Origin: Luteibacter sp. dw_328
GTDB taxonomy: Bacteria; Pseudomonadota; Gammaproteobacteria; Xanthomonadales; Rhodanobacteraceae
Length of the DNA: 64,000 nucleotides
Assembly: GCF_018449605.1 (NCBI RefSeq)
Contig: NZ_JAAVUW010000011.1
Coordinates: 1 to 64,000 of the forward strand
Reading direction: 5' to 3'
Shown here: piece after piece, positions 1-9,642 of the stretch
Layout of the letters: each line of letters begins with the position of its first letter
Numbering within the stretch: position 1 is the first letter of the stretch
The notes under the pieces: generated by a model
Databases searched by the model: none
Told to the model about the DNA's origin: nothing
What the model saw: the letters and a program-made list of their open reading frames with translations, nothing else
Translations under genes and position numbers: made by a program

Positions 1-50
1 CGCCGATAGGCTGAGATGGGTGCTTGCCGCAACCGGCCCGTTGCCGCGGG

Positions 51-75
51 ATCGCCGATGAATCGGCTCCTACAG
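51..75 (+). repeat. REP-like hairpin, GAT/ATC variant
   Basis: The core GCCGAT-GA-ATCGGC forms a 6-bp stem with a GA loop and is followed by CTCCTACAG. Upstream bases 37-50 include a second small palindrome (CCCG..CGGG) that recurs before the copies near 9691 and 12171, so the full unit is about 40 bp. It lies in the spacer downstream of typA. Confidence 0.75.
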
Positions 76-104
76 GGATAGATAGCGCGGGCCTGGGGCG
101 GGCA

Positions 105-137
105 CAAAAAAAGGCCCGGCGTTAGCCGGGCCTTTTT
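105..137. terminator. Bidirectional intrinsic terminator after typA
   Basis: A perfect 10-bp stem (AAGGCCCGGC / GCCGGGCCTT) with a GTTA loop is flanked by an A-run on the left and a T-run on the right. It can therefore stop transcription from either side. It lies about 30 bp past the typA stop codon. Confidence 0.9.
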
Positions 138-165
138 CGCTAGCGTCGAACGCTATCGCAACGAA

Positions 166-2010
166 TCAACCGCGCGACGACTTCTTGCGATCGCCTTCGG
201 TGAGGTGCTTCTTGCGCATGCGGATTTCCTTCGGCGTAACTTCGACCAGCTCGTCATCGTCGATGAAGTCCAGGGCCTGCTCCAGCGTGAACTTGAGCGC
301 CGGGGTGAGCTGGATCGCATCGTCCTTACCGGAGGCACGCATGTTGGTCAGCGGCTTCGGCTTGATGGCGTTGACGGTGAGGTCGTTGTCCTTCGCATGA
401 ATGCCGATGAGCTGGCCTTCATACACGGCATCGCCTTCGGCGGCGAACAGCTTGCCGCGTTCCTGGAGGGGTCCGAGCGAGTAGGCCGGGGTGTTGCCGC
501 CGGCGTTCGCGATCATGACGCCGTTCTGGCGCTTGGCGATCGGGGCCGGGGTGTACGGACCGTAATGCTTGAACACGTGGAACAGCAGGCCGGAACCCTG
601 GGTCAGGGTCTTGAACTGGTTCTGGAAACCGATCAGGCCGCGGGCCGGGATCTCGTACTCGAGACGCACGCGACCATTGCCGTCCGACACCATGTTCTTC
701 AGGTCACCCTTGCGGATGCCGAGGCGCTCCATGACGCCACCCTGATGGATCTCTTCGATGTCGATCACCAGTTCCTCGATCGGCTCCATCTTCTGGCCGT
801 CGATTTCCTTCAGGATGACTTCCGGGCGCGACACGGCCAGCTCGTAGCCTTCGCGACGCATGTTCTCGATCAGCACCGAGAGATGCAGTTCGCCGCGGCC
901 CGACACCAGGAACTTGTCCGCATCGGAGCCGTCTTCGACGCGAAGGGCGACGTTGTGCACCTTCTCGCGGTCCAGACGCTCGCGCAGCTGGCGGCTGGTG
1001 AGGAACTTGCCGCCCGAAAGATCCTTGCTGCCGACGAACGGCGAGTTGTTGACCTGGAAGGTCATGCTGATCATCGGCTCGTCGACGCTCAGCGCCGGCA
1101 GGGCTTCCGGCGTATCCGGCGCGGTCAGCGTGTCCGAAATGGTCAGGTCGGCGATGCCCGAGATGGCGACGATGTCACCGGCTTCGGCGCTGTCCTGCTC
1201 GATGCGCTCGAGGCCGAGGAAGCCGAGCACCTGGGCGATCTTGCCCTGGCGCTTCTTGCCCTCGCGGTCGATCACGGCGACCTGCATGCCCTTCTTCAGC
1301 GTACCGCGCTGCACGCGGCCGATGCCGATGACGCCGACGAAGTTGTTGTAGTCCAGCTGGCTGATGCGCATCTGGAAGGGGCCGTCCGGATCGACGTCCG
1401 GCTTCGGCGCGTGCTGCATGATCGCTTCGTAAAGCGGGGTCATGTCGCCTTCGCGGGCGTTCTCGTCGAGCGAGGCGTAGCCGTTCAGCGCCGAGGCGTA
1501 GACGATCGGGAAGTCCATCTGCTCGTCGGTGGCGCCGAGCTTGGCGAAGAGGTCCCAAACCTGCTCGACAACCCACTCCGTACGCGCGGCGGGGCGGTCG
1601 ACCTTGTTGACGACAACGATCGGCTTGAAGCCCATCGCGAACGCCTTCTGGGTGACGAAGCGCGTCTGCGGCATCGGGCCGTCCATCGCGTCGACCAGGA
1701 TCAGCACGGTGTCGACCATGGACAGCACGCGCTCGACTTCGCCACCGAAGTCAGCATGTCCCGGGGTGTCGACGATGTTGATGCGGTTCTTCGCACCCGT
1801 CTTCTTGTCTTCCCAGGTAATGGCCGTGTTCTTGGCCAGGATCGTGATGCCACGCTCCTTTTCCTGGTCGTTCGAATCCATGACGCGCTCGGCCAGTACG
1901 GTGCGCTCGTTGAGCGTGCCGGACTGCTTCAGAAGCTGGTCGACGAGGGTGGTCTTGCCATGGTCGACGTGAGCGACGATGGCGATATTGCGCAGGAATT
2001 CGATCGACAT
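166..2010 (-). CDS. typA: Ribosome-associated GTPase TypA/BipA
   Basis: A 614-residue translational GTPase of the EF-G superfamily. It binds the 70S ribosome or the 50S subunit and supports ribosome assembly and stress or cold adaptation. The G1 motif AHVDHGKT is at residues 13-20, G3 DTPGH at 81-85 and G4 NKVD at 135-138. EF-Tu domain 2, EF-G III/V-like and the BipA-specific C-terminal domain follow, and the length is normal for the family. The start [18 protein letters not shown] matches family N-termini. It is last in its transcription direction, followed by a strong terminator, with a probable -10 element about 55 bp upstream. Confidence 0.97.
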   Translation of the reverse strand: MSIEFLRNIAIVAHVDHGKTTLVDQLLKQSGTLNERTVLAERVMDSNDQEKERGITILAKNTAITWEDKKTGAKNRINIVDTPGHADFGGEVERVLSMVDTVLILVDAMDGPMPQTRFVTQKAFAMGFKPIVVVNKVDRPAARTEWVVEQVWDLFAKLGATDEQMDFPIVYASALNGYASLDENAREGDMTPLYEAIMQHAPKPDVDPDGPFQMRISQLDYNNFVGVIGIGRVQRGTLKKGMQVAVIDREGKKRQGKIAQVLGFLGLERIEQDSAEAGDIVAISGIADLTISDTLTAPDTPEALPALSVDEPMISMTFQVNNSPFVGSKDLSGGKFLTSRQLRERLDREKVHNVALRVEDGSDADKFLVSGRGELHLSVLIENMRREGYELAVSRPEVILKEIDGQKMEPIEELVIDIEEIHQGGVMERLGIRKGDLKNMVSDGNGRVRLEYEIPARGLIGFQNQFKTLTQGSGLLFHVFKHYGPYTPAPIAKRQNGVMIANAGGNTPAYSLGPLQERGKLFAAEGDAVYEGQLIGIHAKDNDLTVNAIKPKPLTNMRASGKDDAIQLTPALKFTLEQALDFIDDDELVEVTPKEIRMRKKHLTEGDRKKSSRG

Positions 2011-2063
2011 GCGGTATGCGCCGGCATAAAGCCGGATCGCCTCTTTGGTTTGGGAAGCCGCCG

Positions 2064-2069
2064 ATTATA
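2064..2069 (-). promoter_or_regulatory. Probable -10 element of typA
   Basis: Read on the minus strand the hexamer is TATAAT, 54 bp before the typA start codon. No good -35 hexamer is visible 17 bp upstream, so the assignment rests on the -10 alone. Confidence 0.4.
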
Positions 2070-2138
2070 AAGGAAAAGAACGACTTTCGCATGACCGGGC
2101 GGGGCCCGCCTTCATCGGCCCCCGCCCGGTACCCCTTT

Positions 2139-4328
2139 TCAGGGTGCGACCGGCTCGTCGCGGCAGCTCTGGGGCAGGTATTTTGGATCGATGCCGTCGC
2201 CGGAGCAGGTCCAGGTGATGACTTTGCCATCCACCTTCGGCGTCAGGATCAGCTGGCCGGAATCCAGCTTCTGGTCCGTCTTGTGGGGCGGGGTGGCGTC
2301 CAGGGTGACCACGATCTCGCCGCCCTGGCCGACTTCGACGGAACCGGCGTAGTCGTTGCCGAGCGTTTCTGGCTTGCCCAGGCCGGCGGCTGCGTTGTTC
2401 GCCGGGAACTTGCTCGTGGACAGGCGGCGCTCGGCCACGGCCAGCTTGACCGGATAAGCCGCCGTCAGGGCGCCCGACACCTGGCTGCGCAGCATGTACT
2501 GCTGGTACTGGGGGACGGCGATGGCGGCGAGGATCGCCGTCGTGGCCAGGGCGCCGGCTGAGCCGACCTGGCCAACCAGCTCCGCTGGGGTCTGCTCGTA
2601 GGTGAACGAGATGGACAGGGTGTCGGTGTCCGCTTCGAGCGCCGCGCCGACGACGCCCTTCTCGGGCAGGCCGAGGGTATGTGCGGCCGGCAGGCTCGCG
2701 ATATCCAGGTCGGCCCCGGCCATCCCGCCCATCATCTGCAGGATCTCGATATACGTGTAGTAAGCATCGCGCTGGGCGTCGCGGCTGTTCGCCGTGTAGC
2801 CCATCAGCACGTGCGAGCCTGGATAGGCGCGGCCGCGGAACCACTCGTCCAGCGAGGTATCCGGCTTGGCGGCGGCGCGGTCGGCCAGGGCCTGGGGCAC
2901 CTTGGCCATGATGACCCAGTCGCCTTCCTCCACCCAGTAAAGGCGGCTGCCGAAGCGCTGCATCAGGTTCATGAAGGGCACCAGGGCCTGCTGCTCGGGA
3001 TGGTCGGCCTCCGGCTCATATGGGGCGCCCGGCATGAACAGCCAGTGCACCTTCGCGTCGTCGACATCCATCTCGCCGCTGCGCCAGCGGCCTGCCTTGG
3101 TCATCTCATCGATGCGCGCGTGCCAGCCCTTGAGGTCGCGAGCACGGATGGCGAAGAACTGTCCGGCGTCGTCGGCGAAGACGATGGACTCCGGTCCCAT
3201 CCACTTCGTGTAATCGGCGATGTCGAACCCGTACTTCGTCCGCATTTTTGCCAGGCCGTCGCGGATGGTCTTCGCGCGATCGGCACCGAAGTCGAGATTG
3301 AGGTTGTCCTCGAAGGCCTTGTAACCGTCGGCGTTGGGCAGCGCGAAGGTCATTGCCCAGCGCGGCTCGCCCACGCTCTTCACCGTAGGCGCGAACGAGC
3401 GCGGTGCGGCATATTGAAGGACGCGCGCCTGAGGGGCGTGCACCACCATGCGGAACTGGCCCCGGCCGTCCACCGTGCCGCTGCCGAAAGCGACTGCATC
3501 GGCCTTGGAAGCAAAGTCTGTGGGCAGCTTGCCCAGTGGCGATTCGCCTGCCTGGTTCGCCGCAACGGCGCCGATGCCGCGGATGGTCGCCCAGCCGTAA
3601 AGGCCTTCGCCCGACGTGTCGATGCGGGCTTCGAGGGCGCCGAGCGTGGCCGGCGCAGTGGTCAGTGAGGACTTGGCGAAGGTATCGGTCAACTCGTCGA
3701 TCGTGTGCTCGTCGCTGGGCTGCTGCAGCGACTGGGTGACCCAAAGGCGATGCTCGGCCACGACGTAGCGAACGCTCCCGCCGGAGGCAAGCTTGCCGTT
3801 GCCCTTCGCATCGAGTGGCGCAGCCAGCAGCGGCGCATTGAGAGAGGCGAGGCGCGCGTTGAACGCGTCGACCGAATCGAACGAGAAGCTGCCGGTGACG
3901 ACGATCCGCGAGGTCGGCGACGGAATGCCCAGCGGATCGATGAGGGCGATCTCGAGTGGCGAACGCAGGTCGCCCAGCAGTAGGGTCAGCGCCGGACCGA
4001 TCTTCGCGTCGGCCAGGATCTTGTCCTTCGCGATCGTCTCGCGCAGTTTCGCCACGGCGTCGAGGTTTGCCTTCACTGAGAGGGCGGCATCGAGCGGGCG
4101 GCCGTTCGGCACGCCTCCGATCACGTTCCATGGGGACGGGAGGCGCAGATAGGCAACCGTCTGCGCAGGAAGGTGCTGGCGCAACCAGGCGGGGGCGGCG
4201 ATGGCAGTCTGGGCCGCGGCGACGGCCTTGGGATCGGCGGCGGGCGCCTCGTCTTTCTTGTGGCAGGCGGCGAGGCCGAGTGCGGCGGTGATCGCGGCAG
4301 ACAGCAGGACGGTACGACGGGCAATCAT
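2139..4328 (-). CDS. Large lipoprotein with C-terminal type IV pilin-like module
   Basis: A 729-residue predicted outer-envelope lipoprotein of unknown role. The N-terminus MIARRTVLLSAA...LGLAAC gives a lipobox with Cys22. The start at 4328 gives a clean lipoprotein signal; the open frame extends 60 codons further upstream without a signal sequence. The body (about residues 45-585) is a soluble periplasmic region resembling uncharacterised Xanthomonadales proteins. Residues about 597-725 resemble a major pilin: AILAAIAVPQYQQYM is the end of pilin alpha-1, then comes a beta-rich part, a Cys708-Cys722 pair and DPKYLPQSC near the end, as in PilA. The prepilin leader and processed FTLIE start are absent. 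It lies upstream of typA on the same strand with a 128-bp gap. Confidence 0.75.
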   Translation of the reverse strand: MIARRTVLLSAAITAALGLAACHKKDEAPAADPKAVAAAQTAIAAPAWLRQHLPAQTVAYLRLPSPWNVIGGVPNGRPLDAALSVKANLDAVAKLRETIAKDKILADAKIGPALTLLLGDLRSPLEIALIDPLGIPSPTSRIVVTGSFSFDSVDAFNARLASLNAPLLAAPLDAKGNGKLASGGSVRYVVAEHRLWVTQSLQQPSDEHTIDELTDTFAKSSLTTAPATLGALEARIDTSGEGLYGWATIRGIGAVAANQAGESPLGKLPTDFASKADAVAFGSGTVDGRGQFRMVVHAPQARVLQYAAPRSFAPTVKSVGEPRWAMTFALPNADGYKAFEDNLNLDFGADRAKTIRDGLAKMRTKYGFDIADYTKWMGPESIVFADDAGQFFAIRARDLKGWHARIDEMTKAGRWRSGEMDVDDAKVHWLFMPGAPYEPEADHPEQQALVPFMNLMQRFGSRLYWVEEGDWVIMAKVPQALADRAAAKPDTSLDEWFRGRAYPGSHVLMGYTANSRDAQRDAYYTYIEILQMMGGMAGADLDIASLPAAHTLGLPEKGVVGAALEADTDTLSISFTYEQTPAELVGQVGSAGALATTAILAAIAVPQYQQYMLRSQVSGALTAAYPVKLAVAERRLSTSKFPANNAAAGLGKPETLGNDYAGSVEVGQGGEIVVTLDATPPHKTDQKLDSGQLILTPKVDGKVITWTCSGDGIDPKYLPQSCRDEPVAP

Positions 4329-4431
4329 TGCTCTGTATCCCCTTGGGTTCTTCCGGCTCCTGCCGGGACTTGGAGGATAGCAGCGGCCGACAGCTCGTTG
4401 CGTGACCCACCACGGCCCTACGCCCCCCCAC

Positions 4432-4455
4432 TGTGGGAGCCGCTTCAGCGGCGAT
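4432..4455 (-). repeat. REP-like hairpin, GCT/AGC variant
   Basis: The inverted copy reads TGTGGGAGCCGCTTCAGCGG on the plus strand and continues to position 4455. It lies in the 231-bp spacer between the divergent lipoprotein gene and the first exported paralogue. Confidence 0.75.
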
Positions 4456-4559
4456 AGCCTTCCGACAAAACGACGGGCCCCCAAACATGCTGCACCCGTC
4501 AAAACCATCAGCTACGCTCCGCACATCTGCCGTTGGCGACGGCATATCCAAGGACAGGA

Positions 4560-5525
4560 GTGGGGACCGTCAACACATCAAACGGAAAACGAAACACGTT
4601 GCCGTGGTTCCTGGCGCCGTGCTTGCTGAGCCTGGCCGTGCTATTCCGGCTGGCAGGGCAGGCCATAGCAGACCCGGCTCGCAGTGCCTCGACCCCGGCC
4701 GTCGATTCGCACCACGGTAGCGGCGAAGCGACCAGGCCAATAGCGTCGGCGCGACGGCAAACCGCCCCTCCGGCGGCTCGCGGTCATGGGTTTTCCGGAC
4801 ACCTCAATCCGGACGGTTATCTTCTTCCCAGCGACGACTTCTCCGCCATCGAACGTCGTCTGGCAGACCGCGTGACGTACGACGAGCGGGCGTTGTTCGT
4901 TATGTATCACGCTGCGGGAGTGTGCAGCACTCCGGTCAAGCCAGATTGGCGTAAGACGGCCAGGAGTGAATCCGGTCGTACCTTTTCGGCGTGGAAGGAG
5001 TCGTTCTGTCATGGAATCACGACCCACGACGAGTCACTGGCCTACGCTGCGATGACTCTCGAGTCATTTCAGAAACGTCACGAAGACTGGAACGACAAGA
5101 GCGACGAAGATGGGAACCATCTCATTTTCGAGGCGGTTTTGGATTCGGATTCGCCTGAAGACAGCGCCCTTGCGGCGGATATGGTCGACGTGCCCGGTCT
5201 CGATAAGTGGGCCCTGGGTCTGCAGGATGTCGAGGGCACGACGCACGTGGCGAGATTGCCTCGCTACCAGCAGGTAGCGCTGCAGGGCATCCAGTGTTCG
5301 GAACTTGGCGGATGCGGTCCGAACGACCTCATGACCCTGTGGCTCTGCGTGAGAACCCCGGCGTTGGGCTGCCAGGCGGGTGCGAGCCTAGACGACCTGT
5401 GGGCCAATGAATTCGCCCCCGACGAGATCGCGATCATCGCCCGCATCCAGCAACGCATTCTCGACGAGCGCTCGCGTCGTCTCGCAGCGGGTGCGAGTAC
5501 GGCCCCAAGGGACGCTGCCCGATGA
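4560..5525 (+). CDS. Exported protein, tandem paralogue family member 1
   Basis: A 321-residue protein of unknown function. I place the start at the GTG at 4560, preceded by AAGGA with 5-nt spacing; a TTG at 4533 is in frame but lacks a ribosome site. The N-terminus has a basic region, then a hydrophobic stretch ending ...AGQAIA, which is a signal peptide or anchor. Shared with the next two genes are an N-terminal block (D-F....R..DRV..DERAL, then a Cys, a Trp and FCHG) and a C-terminal four-cysteine module C-x5-C-x10-C-x7-C with GGCG. The Pro/Ser/His-rich linker around residues 35-75 is unique to this copy. Its stop overlaps the next start by 4 bp, so the genes are translationally coupled. 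Confidence 0.75.
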   Translation: MGTVNTSNGKRNTLPWFLAPCLLSLAVLFRLAGQAIADPARSASTPAVDSHHGSGEATRPIASARRQTAPPAARGHGFSGHLNPDGYLLPSDDFSAIERRLADRVTYDERALFVMYHAAGVCSTPVKPDWRKTARSESGRTFSAWKESFCHGITTHDESLAYAAMTLESFQKRHEDWNDKSDEDGNHLIFEAVLDSDSPEDSALAADMVDVPGLDKWALGLQDVEGTTHVARLPRYQQVALQGIQCSELGGCGPNDLMTLWLCVRTPALGCQAGASLDDLWANEFAPDEIAIIARIQQRILDERSRRLAAGASTAPRDAAR

Positions 5526-6364
5526 TCGCGGACGGGCGTCCCGTCACGCCATGGCCTCTGGCCGTCGGCATCTTCATCTTGACGATCGTCACCGTGATCG
5601 GTGCACTCGCCGCACGGCATCCCGTGTCCTGCGTGCCGTCGATGCAGGTCGTGCACGCAACCTACCTGCGTCCGAGCGATTCCTTTGCCGATGTGTTCGC
5701 GCGGCTGGCGTCGCGTGTCGACGAGGACCCCGCAGCGCTCCATGCGATCCGCCATGCGTCGCTGGCCTGCACGGGGCCCGTCTCCGGCGATTGGATGCGC
5801 CGCCGAACGGTATCCACCAGCGAGAAGGCCTTCCGACGCTGGCAGTTCGCCTATTGCCAGGGCCGGTCTCAGCAAGGTTGGGCCAAGGCCTACGAAACGG
5901 GCGAATGGGTCGACGTTCGCCGACGGCATCCCTCGTGGGCGCATACCACGGCAGACGCGCCGGGCTACCCGCCCGACCTTTACGCGCGGATGCTCAGCGA
6001 TGCGCCGCCGCCCGACCTGCGCATGGTGCAGATGGTCCTGGCCCAGGACAGAGGTCGTCGTGCGCCGTGGCGCTTCGGGAGCGACGTCGTCGAGCACGCC
6101 ACGCATCCGGAGCGATTCTATCGGTACCAGCGCATGGCGCTGCGTCTGCTGGAATGCGATGTCGTCGGCGGATGCGGGCGCAATGGTGTGCTCACATTCG
6201 AACTGTGTCGCGAAGAAGGCGATTGCGCGAACGGGTTGTCGACACGCGATATCGTCATGAAGCGCTATGCGCCGGATGAGGTTGCGATCATCGATGCGCT
6301 TCATGGGCGGATGGTGGAAGAACGTGGGTATTTTGCTCGGTCGCATGGTGAGGGTCGCCGCTGA
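5522..6364 (+). CDS. Membrane-anchored protein, tandem paralogue family member 2
   Basis: A 280-residue protein of unknown function, coupled to the gene before it by an ATGA overlap. One hydrophobic N-terminal segment (about residues 12-31) is followed by a periplasmic domain. It repeats the family pattern: DSFADVFARLASRVDEDPAALH, a Cys about 28 residues later, Trp, then YCQG. The C-terminal module is C-x5-C-x10-C-x5-C, including VVGGCG, followed by YAPDEVAIIDALH. The APDE[IV]AII segment is almost identical in member 1, indicating duplication. The last codons lie inside a degenerate REP-like hairpin at 6354-6378. Confidence 0.75.
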   Translation: MIADGRPVTPWPLAVGIFILTIVTVIGALAARHPVSCVPSMQVVHATYLRPSDSFADVFARLASRVDEDPAALHAIRHASLACTGPVSGDWMRRRTVSTSEKAFRRWQFAYCQGRSQQGWAKAYETGEWVDVRRRHPSWAHTTADAPGYPPDLYARMLSDAPPPDLRMVQMVLAQDRGRRAPWRFGSDVVEHATHPERFYRYQRMALRLLECDVVGGCGRNGVLTFELCREEGDCANGLSTRDIVMKRYAPDEVAIIDALHGRMVEERGYFARSHGEGRR

Positions 6365-6378
6365 AGCGGGTCCTGCAG
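6354..6378 (+). repeat. Degenerate REP-like hairpin at a gene end
   Basis: GTCGCCGCTGAAGCGGGTCC carries the same 6-bp stem and GA loop as the GCT/AGC REP copies but then diverges (GTCCTGCAG instead of CTCCCACAG). The TGA stop codon of the upstream gene (6362-6364) is formed by the top of the hairpin. Confidence 0.5.
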
Positions 6379-6407
6379 AAGCGCACACATCTCATTAAGG
6401 GGGAAAC

Positions 6408-7172
6408 ATGGGTAGCAGGGGAACAGGGAAGGTGCGGCGCCTGGCGTTGATTTGCGTCGGCGTGGCCGTAGTAGCGATAGGGGCGAGTACGGTTCGCGCG
6501 AGTTCATCGCCGCTGCCGCTTGAGCGTCCGGACGACACATTCGAGACCTTGCATGCGCGCTTCGATGACCGCGCCGCGGAAGATCCGGATGCGCTTCATA
6601 TGCTTGTGCAGGCAGCGATCTTGTGCAGGGAATACGACCCGAACTGGAAGTCGGAGCCTTATATAACGAATTCTTTCCGCGTCTTCGGCACCTGGCAGGA
6701 TCGCTTCTGCGGCGGTGTGAACCGTGGCAGCGACTACGTCCGTTACAAGGCGCTTGGCGGGACCACCCCGTGGAATTCTCCCGTGGCGAAGCCGCTCACG
6801 CTGGACGAGGCCGTGGAAGTGGCACTGACCAGTGACTCACCAACGCGCCTCGAATCCGCCGCCTACACGATAGAGAACGCCCCGCAACGATGGGAGTTTG
6901 GCGCAAATCTCGTGCGTTACACAGCGACCATTCCCAACCTCGGTCAGCTACAAGGCATGGCCGTCCGTAGCATTGCCTGTCGGTACTCCGGCGCATGCGA
7001 CGCCGGTGGCATGGACACCATGTGGATGTGCGCGCGCGATCGTCTGTGCAAACCCTCGCTTACTGTCTTCGGCATGTGGGCGATGCAACACTCGCCGGTC
7101 GAAATGGCGGCGGTACGTTCGATGTTGCAGCAGTTGATGCAGGAGCGCGAGCGTCGCGGCGTCGATCGGTAG
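6408..7172 (+). CDS. Exported protein, tandem paralogue family member 3
   Basis: A 254-residue secreted protein of unknown function with a signal peptide (MGSRGTGKVRRLALICVGVA... cut near VRASS). GGGGGA upstream of the ATG gives a ribosome site. It keeps the family layout: DDTFETLHARFDDRAAEDPDALH, Cys, Trp, RFCGG, and at the C-terminus C-x5-C-x10-C-x5-C followed by a helical tail (VRSMLQQLMQERERR). It is more diverged from members 1 and 2 than they are from each other, and the APDE segment is changed to SPVE. The conserved cysteines in an exported domain suggest disulfides. Nothing nearby points to a pathway. Confidence 0.75.
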   Translation: MGSRGTGKVRRLALICVGVAVVAIGASTVRASSSPLPLERPDDTFETLHARFDDRAAEDPDALHMLVQAAILCREYDPNWKSEPYITNSFRVFGTWQDRFCGGVNRGSDYVRYKALGGTTPWNSPVAKPLTLDEAVEVALTSDSPTRLESAAYTIENAPQRWEFGANLVRYTATIPNLGQLQGMAVRSIACRYSGACDAGGMDTMWMCARDRLCKPSLTVFGMWAMQHSPVEMAAVRSMLQQLMQERERRGVDR

Positions 7173-7233
7173 ACTTCGTGCGGTCGTCCAGCACCGGCTT
7201 GCCATCGGACGGGCATTCACGCAAGGTCGGGCC

Positions 7234-8988
7234 ATGCAAGTAAACGACACCTTCGGCGACGTCCGCGTCACCACGCATTGCGACGGCGACGATCTTCTCA
7301 GCGCCGGTCTGGGCTTGCGCGGTCTGGCGGGTACCGCGACACGCTTTGCGCACCCTGCGTCACCGACACCGGCCGAGCTGCGTCAACGTGCGATCCAGTC
7401 GAGCTGGAAGGGCATCGCCGATCTCGGTCCGCTGGGTGGTTTCGGCACGCTATACGGCAGCGTCCCGAACGTCCCCGGCCGCGAGTTCACCACGTTCGCC
7501 AGCCTGCCTGGCGCACGCGCGCCGCACCGGGTGCTGGCCCAGGTGCCGGATGACTTCGACCGCAAGAAGCGCTGTCTGGTGGTTACCGCATCGTCGGGTT
7601 CCCGCGGGATATATGGGTCCATCGCCCTGGCCGGTGGCTGGGGCCTCCCGCGTGGATGTGCCGTGGCCTATACGGACAAGGGCACCGGAGCGGGGTACTT
7701 CGATTCCTCCGATGAGACCGGTGTAGCGCTCGACGGCACGCGTGCCAGGGCAGGGACCGTGCCGCTTGAGTTCGAACCGAAAGGCCTGCCGGCCGACGCC
7801 GGCATCGCCGCCAAGCACGCGCACTCCGGCGACCATCCCGAGGCCGATTGGGGGCGCCACGTACTGCAAGCGGCGCGCTTCGGCCTGGCCATGCTCGATC
7901 GCGCCTTCCCCGACGACGCCCCGTTCACGGCACAGAACACGACGATCATCGCCACCGGTCTGTCGAACGGCGGCGGTGCCGTGCTGCGCGCGGCTGGCGA
8001 CGACAGGGACGGCATCCTCCACGCCGTAGTCGCGCTCGAACCCAACATCTATGTGCGCGGCACCGGCCGCTCGTTCTACGACTACGCGACGGAGGCCGCG
8101 CTTCTGTTGCCGGCTGCGCTGGCGGCACGCGAATTCGACGGCGTGCCCTTTGCGCGCGTCGGGGCGGCGTCCCCGACCGCCTGGGCGCTGCGTTGTGCGT
8201 CGCTGCGCGCCCACGGGAGGCTCTCCGCGGTCATGCCGGGGGCGCAGGCGGCCGAGGCCCTGGACCTCCTGAGGGCCGGTGGCTGGCGGAACGACGTCCT
8301 GGCCACGGCTGCATCCTCGACCGCGCTGGACCTATGGCGCGCCGTGACTGTCGCCTATGCCTCGGCGTACCTGAAACGCGATGCCGCCCATATGCCGTGC
8401 GGGTTCTCGTATCGCGCGCTTCCGGCGAGCGGCCTGGCAGGTCCCTCCGATGCGATGGTCCGCGCGGCCTGGTGGGCGGATGGCTCGGGTGTACCGCCCG
8501 GCGCGGGCGTCATCCTCGCCGGGGGTACGGATCTCTCGCTCGACCCCACCTTGCCCGGCGTGCTGTGCCTGCGCGATCTCCAGACCGGCCACGGCGGCGA
8601 ATCCGAGCAACTGCGTGCCGCCGTGGATGCTACCGCGGCGGACCTGCCGCGGGACGACCTTCCGATCCTGATCGTCCACGGCGCACAGGACGGCCTGATC
8701 CCGGTGGCCTTCAGCTCGGAGCCATACGTGAAATGGCTGCGCGACGCCGGCCGCACGCCGGTGTTCTGGAAGGTCCCCTACGCCCAGCACTTCGACGCCT
8801 TCCTGGCCTTCCCGGATTTCGGCGACCGGCACGCCCCGCTGCTGCCCTTCGGCTACGCCGCGCTGGACCGCGCCTGGTCCCACGTCAGTGAGGGCAGGGC
8901 GCTGCCCGAGGACGCCGCCGTGCGCGATACCGGCCCCCGTGGCGCCGGCCCGCTGACTGCCGAAACGCTGGCTCTGCCGCACAACTGA
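7234..8988 (+). CDS. D-(-)-3-hydroxybutyrate oligomer hydrolase
   Basis: A 584-residue hydrolase of the 3HBOH family (PF10605), which cleaves 3-hydroxybutyrate oligomers to monomers in polyhydroxybutyrate breakdown. Family hallmarks visible are GLGLRGLAG near the start, [28 protein letters not shown] and the nucleophile elbow GLSNGGG with Ser244. An Asp in HGAQDGLIP and a His in AQHFDAF complete a likely catalytic triad. Many characterised members are about 690 residues with an export signal. This one begins directly in the mature-like region with no signal peptide, so it is probably cytoplasmic unless an unusual upstream start is used. No PHB synthase or phasin gene is in the window. Confidence 0.88.
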   Translation: MQVNDTFGDVRVTTHCDGDDLLSAGLGLRGLAGTATRFAHPASPTPAELRQRAIQSSWKGIADLGPLGGFGTLYGSVPNVPGREFTTFASLPGARAPHRVLAQVPDDFDRKKRCLVVTASSGSRGIYGSIALAGGWGLPRGCAVAYTDKGTGAGYFDSSDETGVALDGTRARAGTVPLEFEPKGLPADAGIAAKHAHSGDHPEADWGRHVLQAARFGLAMLDRAFPDDAPFTAQNTTIIATGLSNGGGAVLRAAGDDRDGILHAVVALEPNIYVRGTGRSFYDYATEAALLLPAALAAREFDGVPFARVGAASPTAWALRCASLRAHGRLSAVMPGAQAAEALDLLRAGGWRNDVLATAASSTALDLWRAVTVAYASAYLKRDAAHMPCGFSYRALPASGLAGPSDAMVRAAWWADGSGVPPGAGVILAGGTDLSLDPTLPGVLCLRDLQTGHGGESEQLRAAVDATAADLPRDDLPILIVHGAQDGLIPVAFSSEPYVKWLRDAGRTPVFWKVPYAQHFDAFLAFPDFGDRHAPLLPFGYAALDRAWSHVSEGRALPEDAAVRDTGPRGAGPLTAETLALPHN

Positions 8989-9113
8989 GCCGCCATCACG
9001 TTTTCTCGCTTGAACTCTGGGGAATAGGGCGCCATCTTTGGTGGCCTTGCAGCCCCCCGGAGCCGGTCGCACGAAGCGACTGGACCGATTTTCAACGAGT
9101 TACAGGAATTGCG

Positions 9114-9620
9114 ATGACCATCAACGTCACCATGAAGACCAACAAGGGCGATATCCACCTGCGCCTGCACGACGACAAGACCCCGATGACGGTGGCCAAC
9201 TTCGTGAACCTGGCCAAGCGCGGCTACTACGACGGCAAGACCTTCCACCGCGTGATCCCCGACTTCATGATCCAGGGCGGCTGCCCCGAGGGTTCGGGCC
9301 GCGGCGGTCCGGGCTACAAGTTCGGCGACGAGTTCGATGCCAGCCTCAAGCACGACAAGCCGGGCATCCTCTCGATGGCCAACGCCGGCCCGGGCACCAA
9401 TGGCTCGCAGTTCTTCATCACCCACGGTGCGACGCCGTGGCTGGATGGCAAGCACAGCGTCTTCGGCGAAGTCGTGGGCCCGGAAGACCAGGCCGTGGTC
9501 AACCAGATTGCCGGCGACGACACCATCGAGAAGGTGGTAGTCGAGGGTGACGTGGACGCGCTGCTCGAGAAGCAGGCCGATAACGTTTCCAAGTGGAATG
9601 CGGTGCTGGACGCGCGTTAA
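9114..9620 (+). CDS. ppiB: Cytoplasmic peptidyl-prolyl cis-trans isomerase B
   Basis: A 168-residue cyclophilin that isomerises Xaa-Pro bonds. The cyclophilin core is intact: [13 protein letters not shown] with the catalytic Arg, then [12 protein letters not shown] and a Trp in [12 protein letters not shown]. It has no signal peptide, so it is the cytoplasmic form. The ribosome site is AGGAATTGCG just before the ATG, and a strong terminator follows 22 bp after the stop. It stands as a single-gene unit between 3HBOH and a REP cluster. Confidence 0.96.
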   Translation: MTINVTMKTNKGDIHLRLHDDKTPMTVANFVNLAKRGYYDGKTFHRVIPDFMIQGGCPEGSGRGGPGYKFGDEFDASLKHDKPGILSMANAGPGTNGSQFFITHGATPWLDGKHSVFGEVVGPEDQAVVNQIAGDDTIEKVVVEGDVDALLEKQADNVSKWNAVLDAR

Positions 9621-9642
9621 GCGTCTGGTTCTTCGATGTTTG

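Noticed and set aside
205-2070. 621-codon open frame on the plus strand opposite typA
   Set aside because: It is fully antisense to a certain gene; the protein is low-complexity His/Val/Asp-rich and matches nothing. Such long antisense frames are normal at this GC content.
2095-2129. CCGGGCGGGG..CCCCGCCCGG hairpin after the pilin-tailed lipoprotein as a terminator
   Set aside because: It is GC-rich and long-looped without a T-run in the gene direction; a terminator is possible but not supported.
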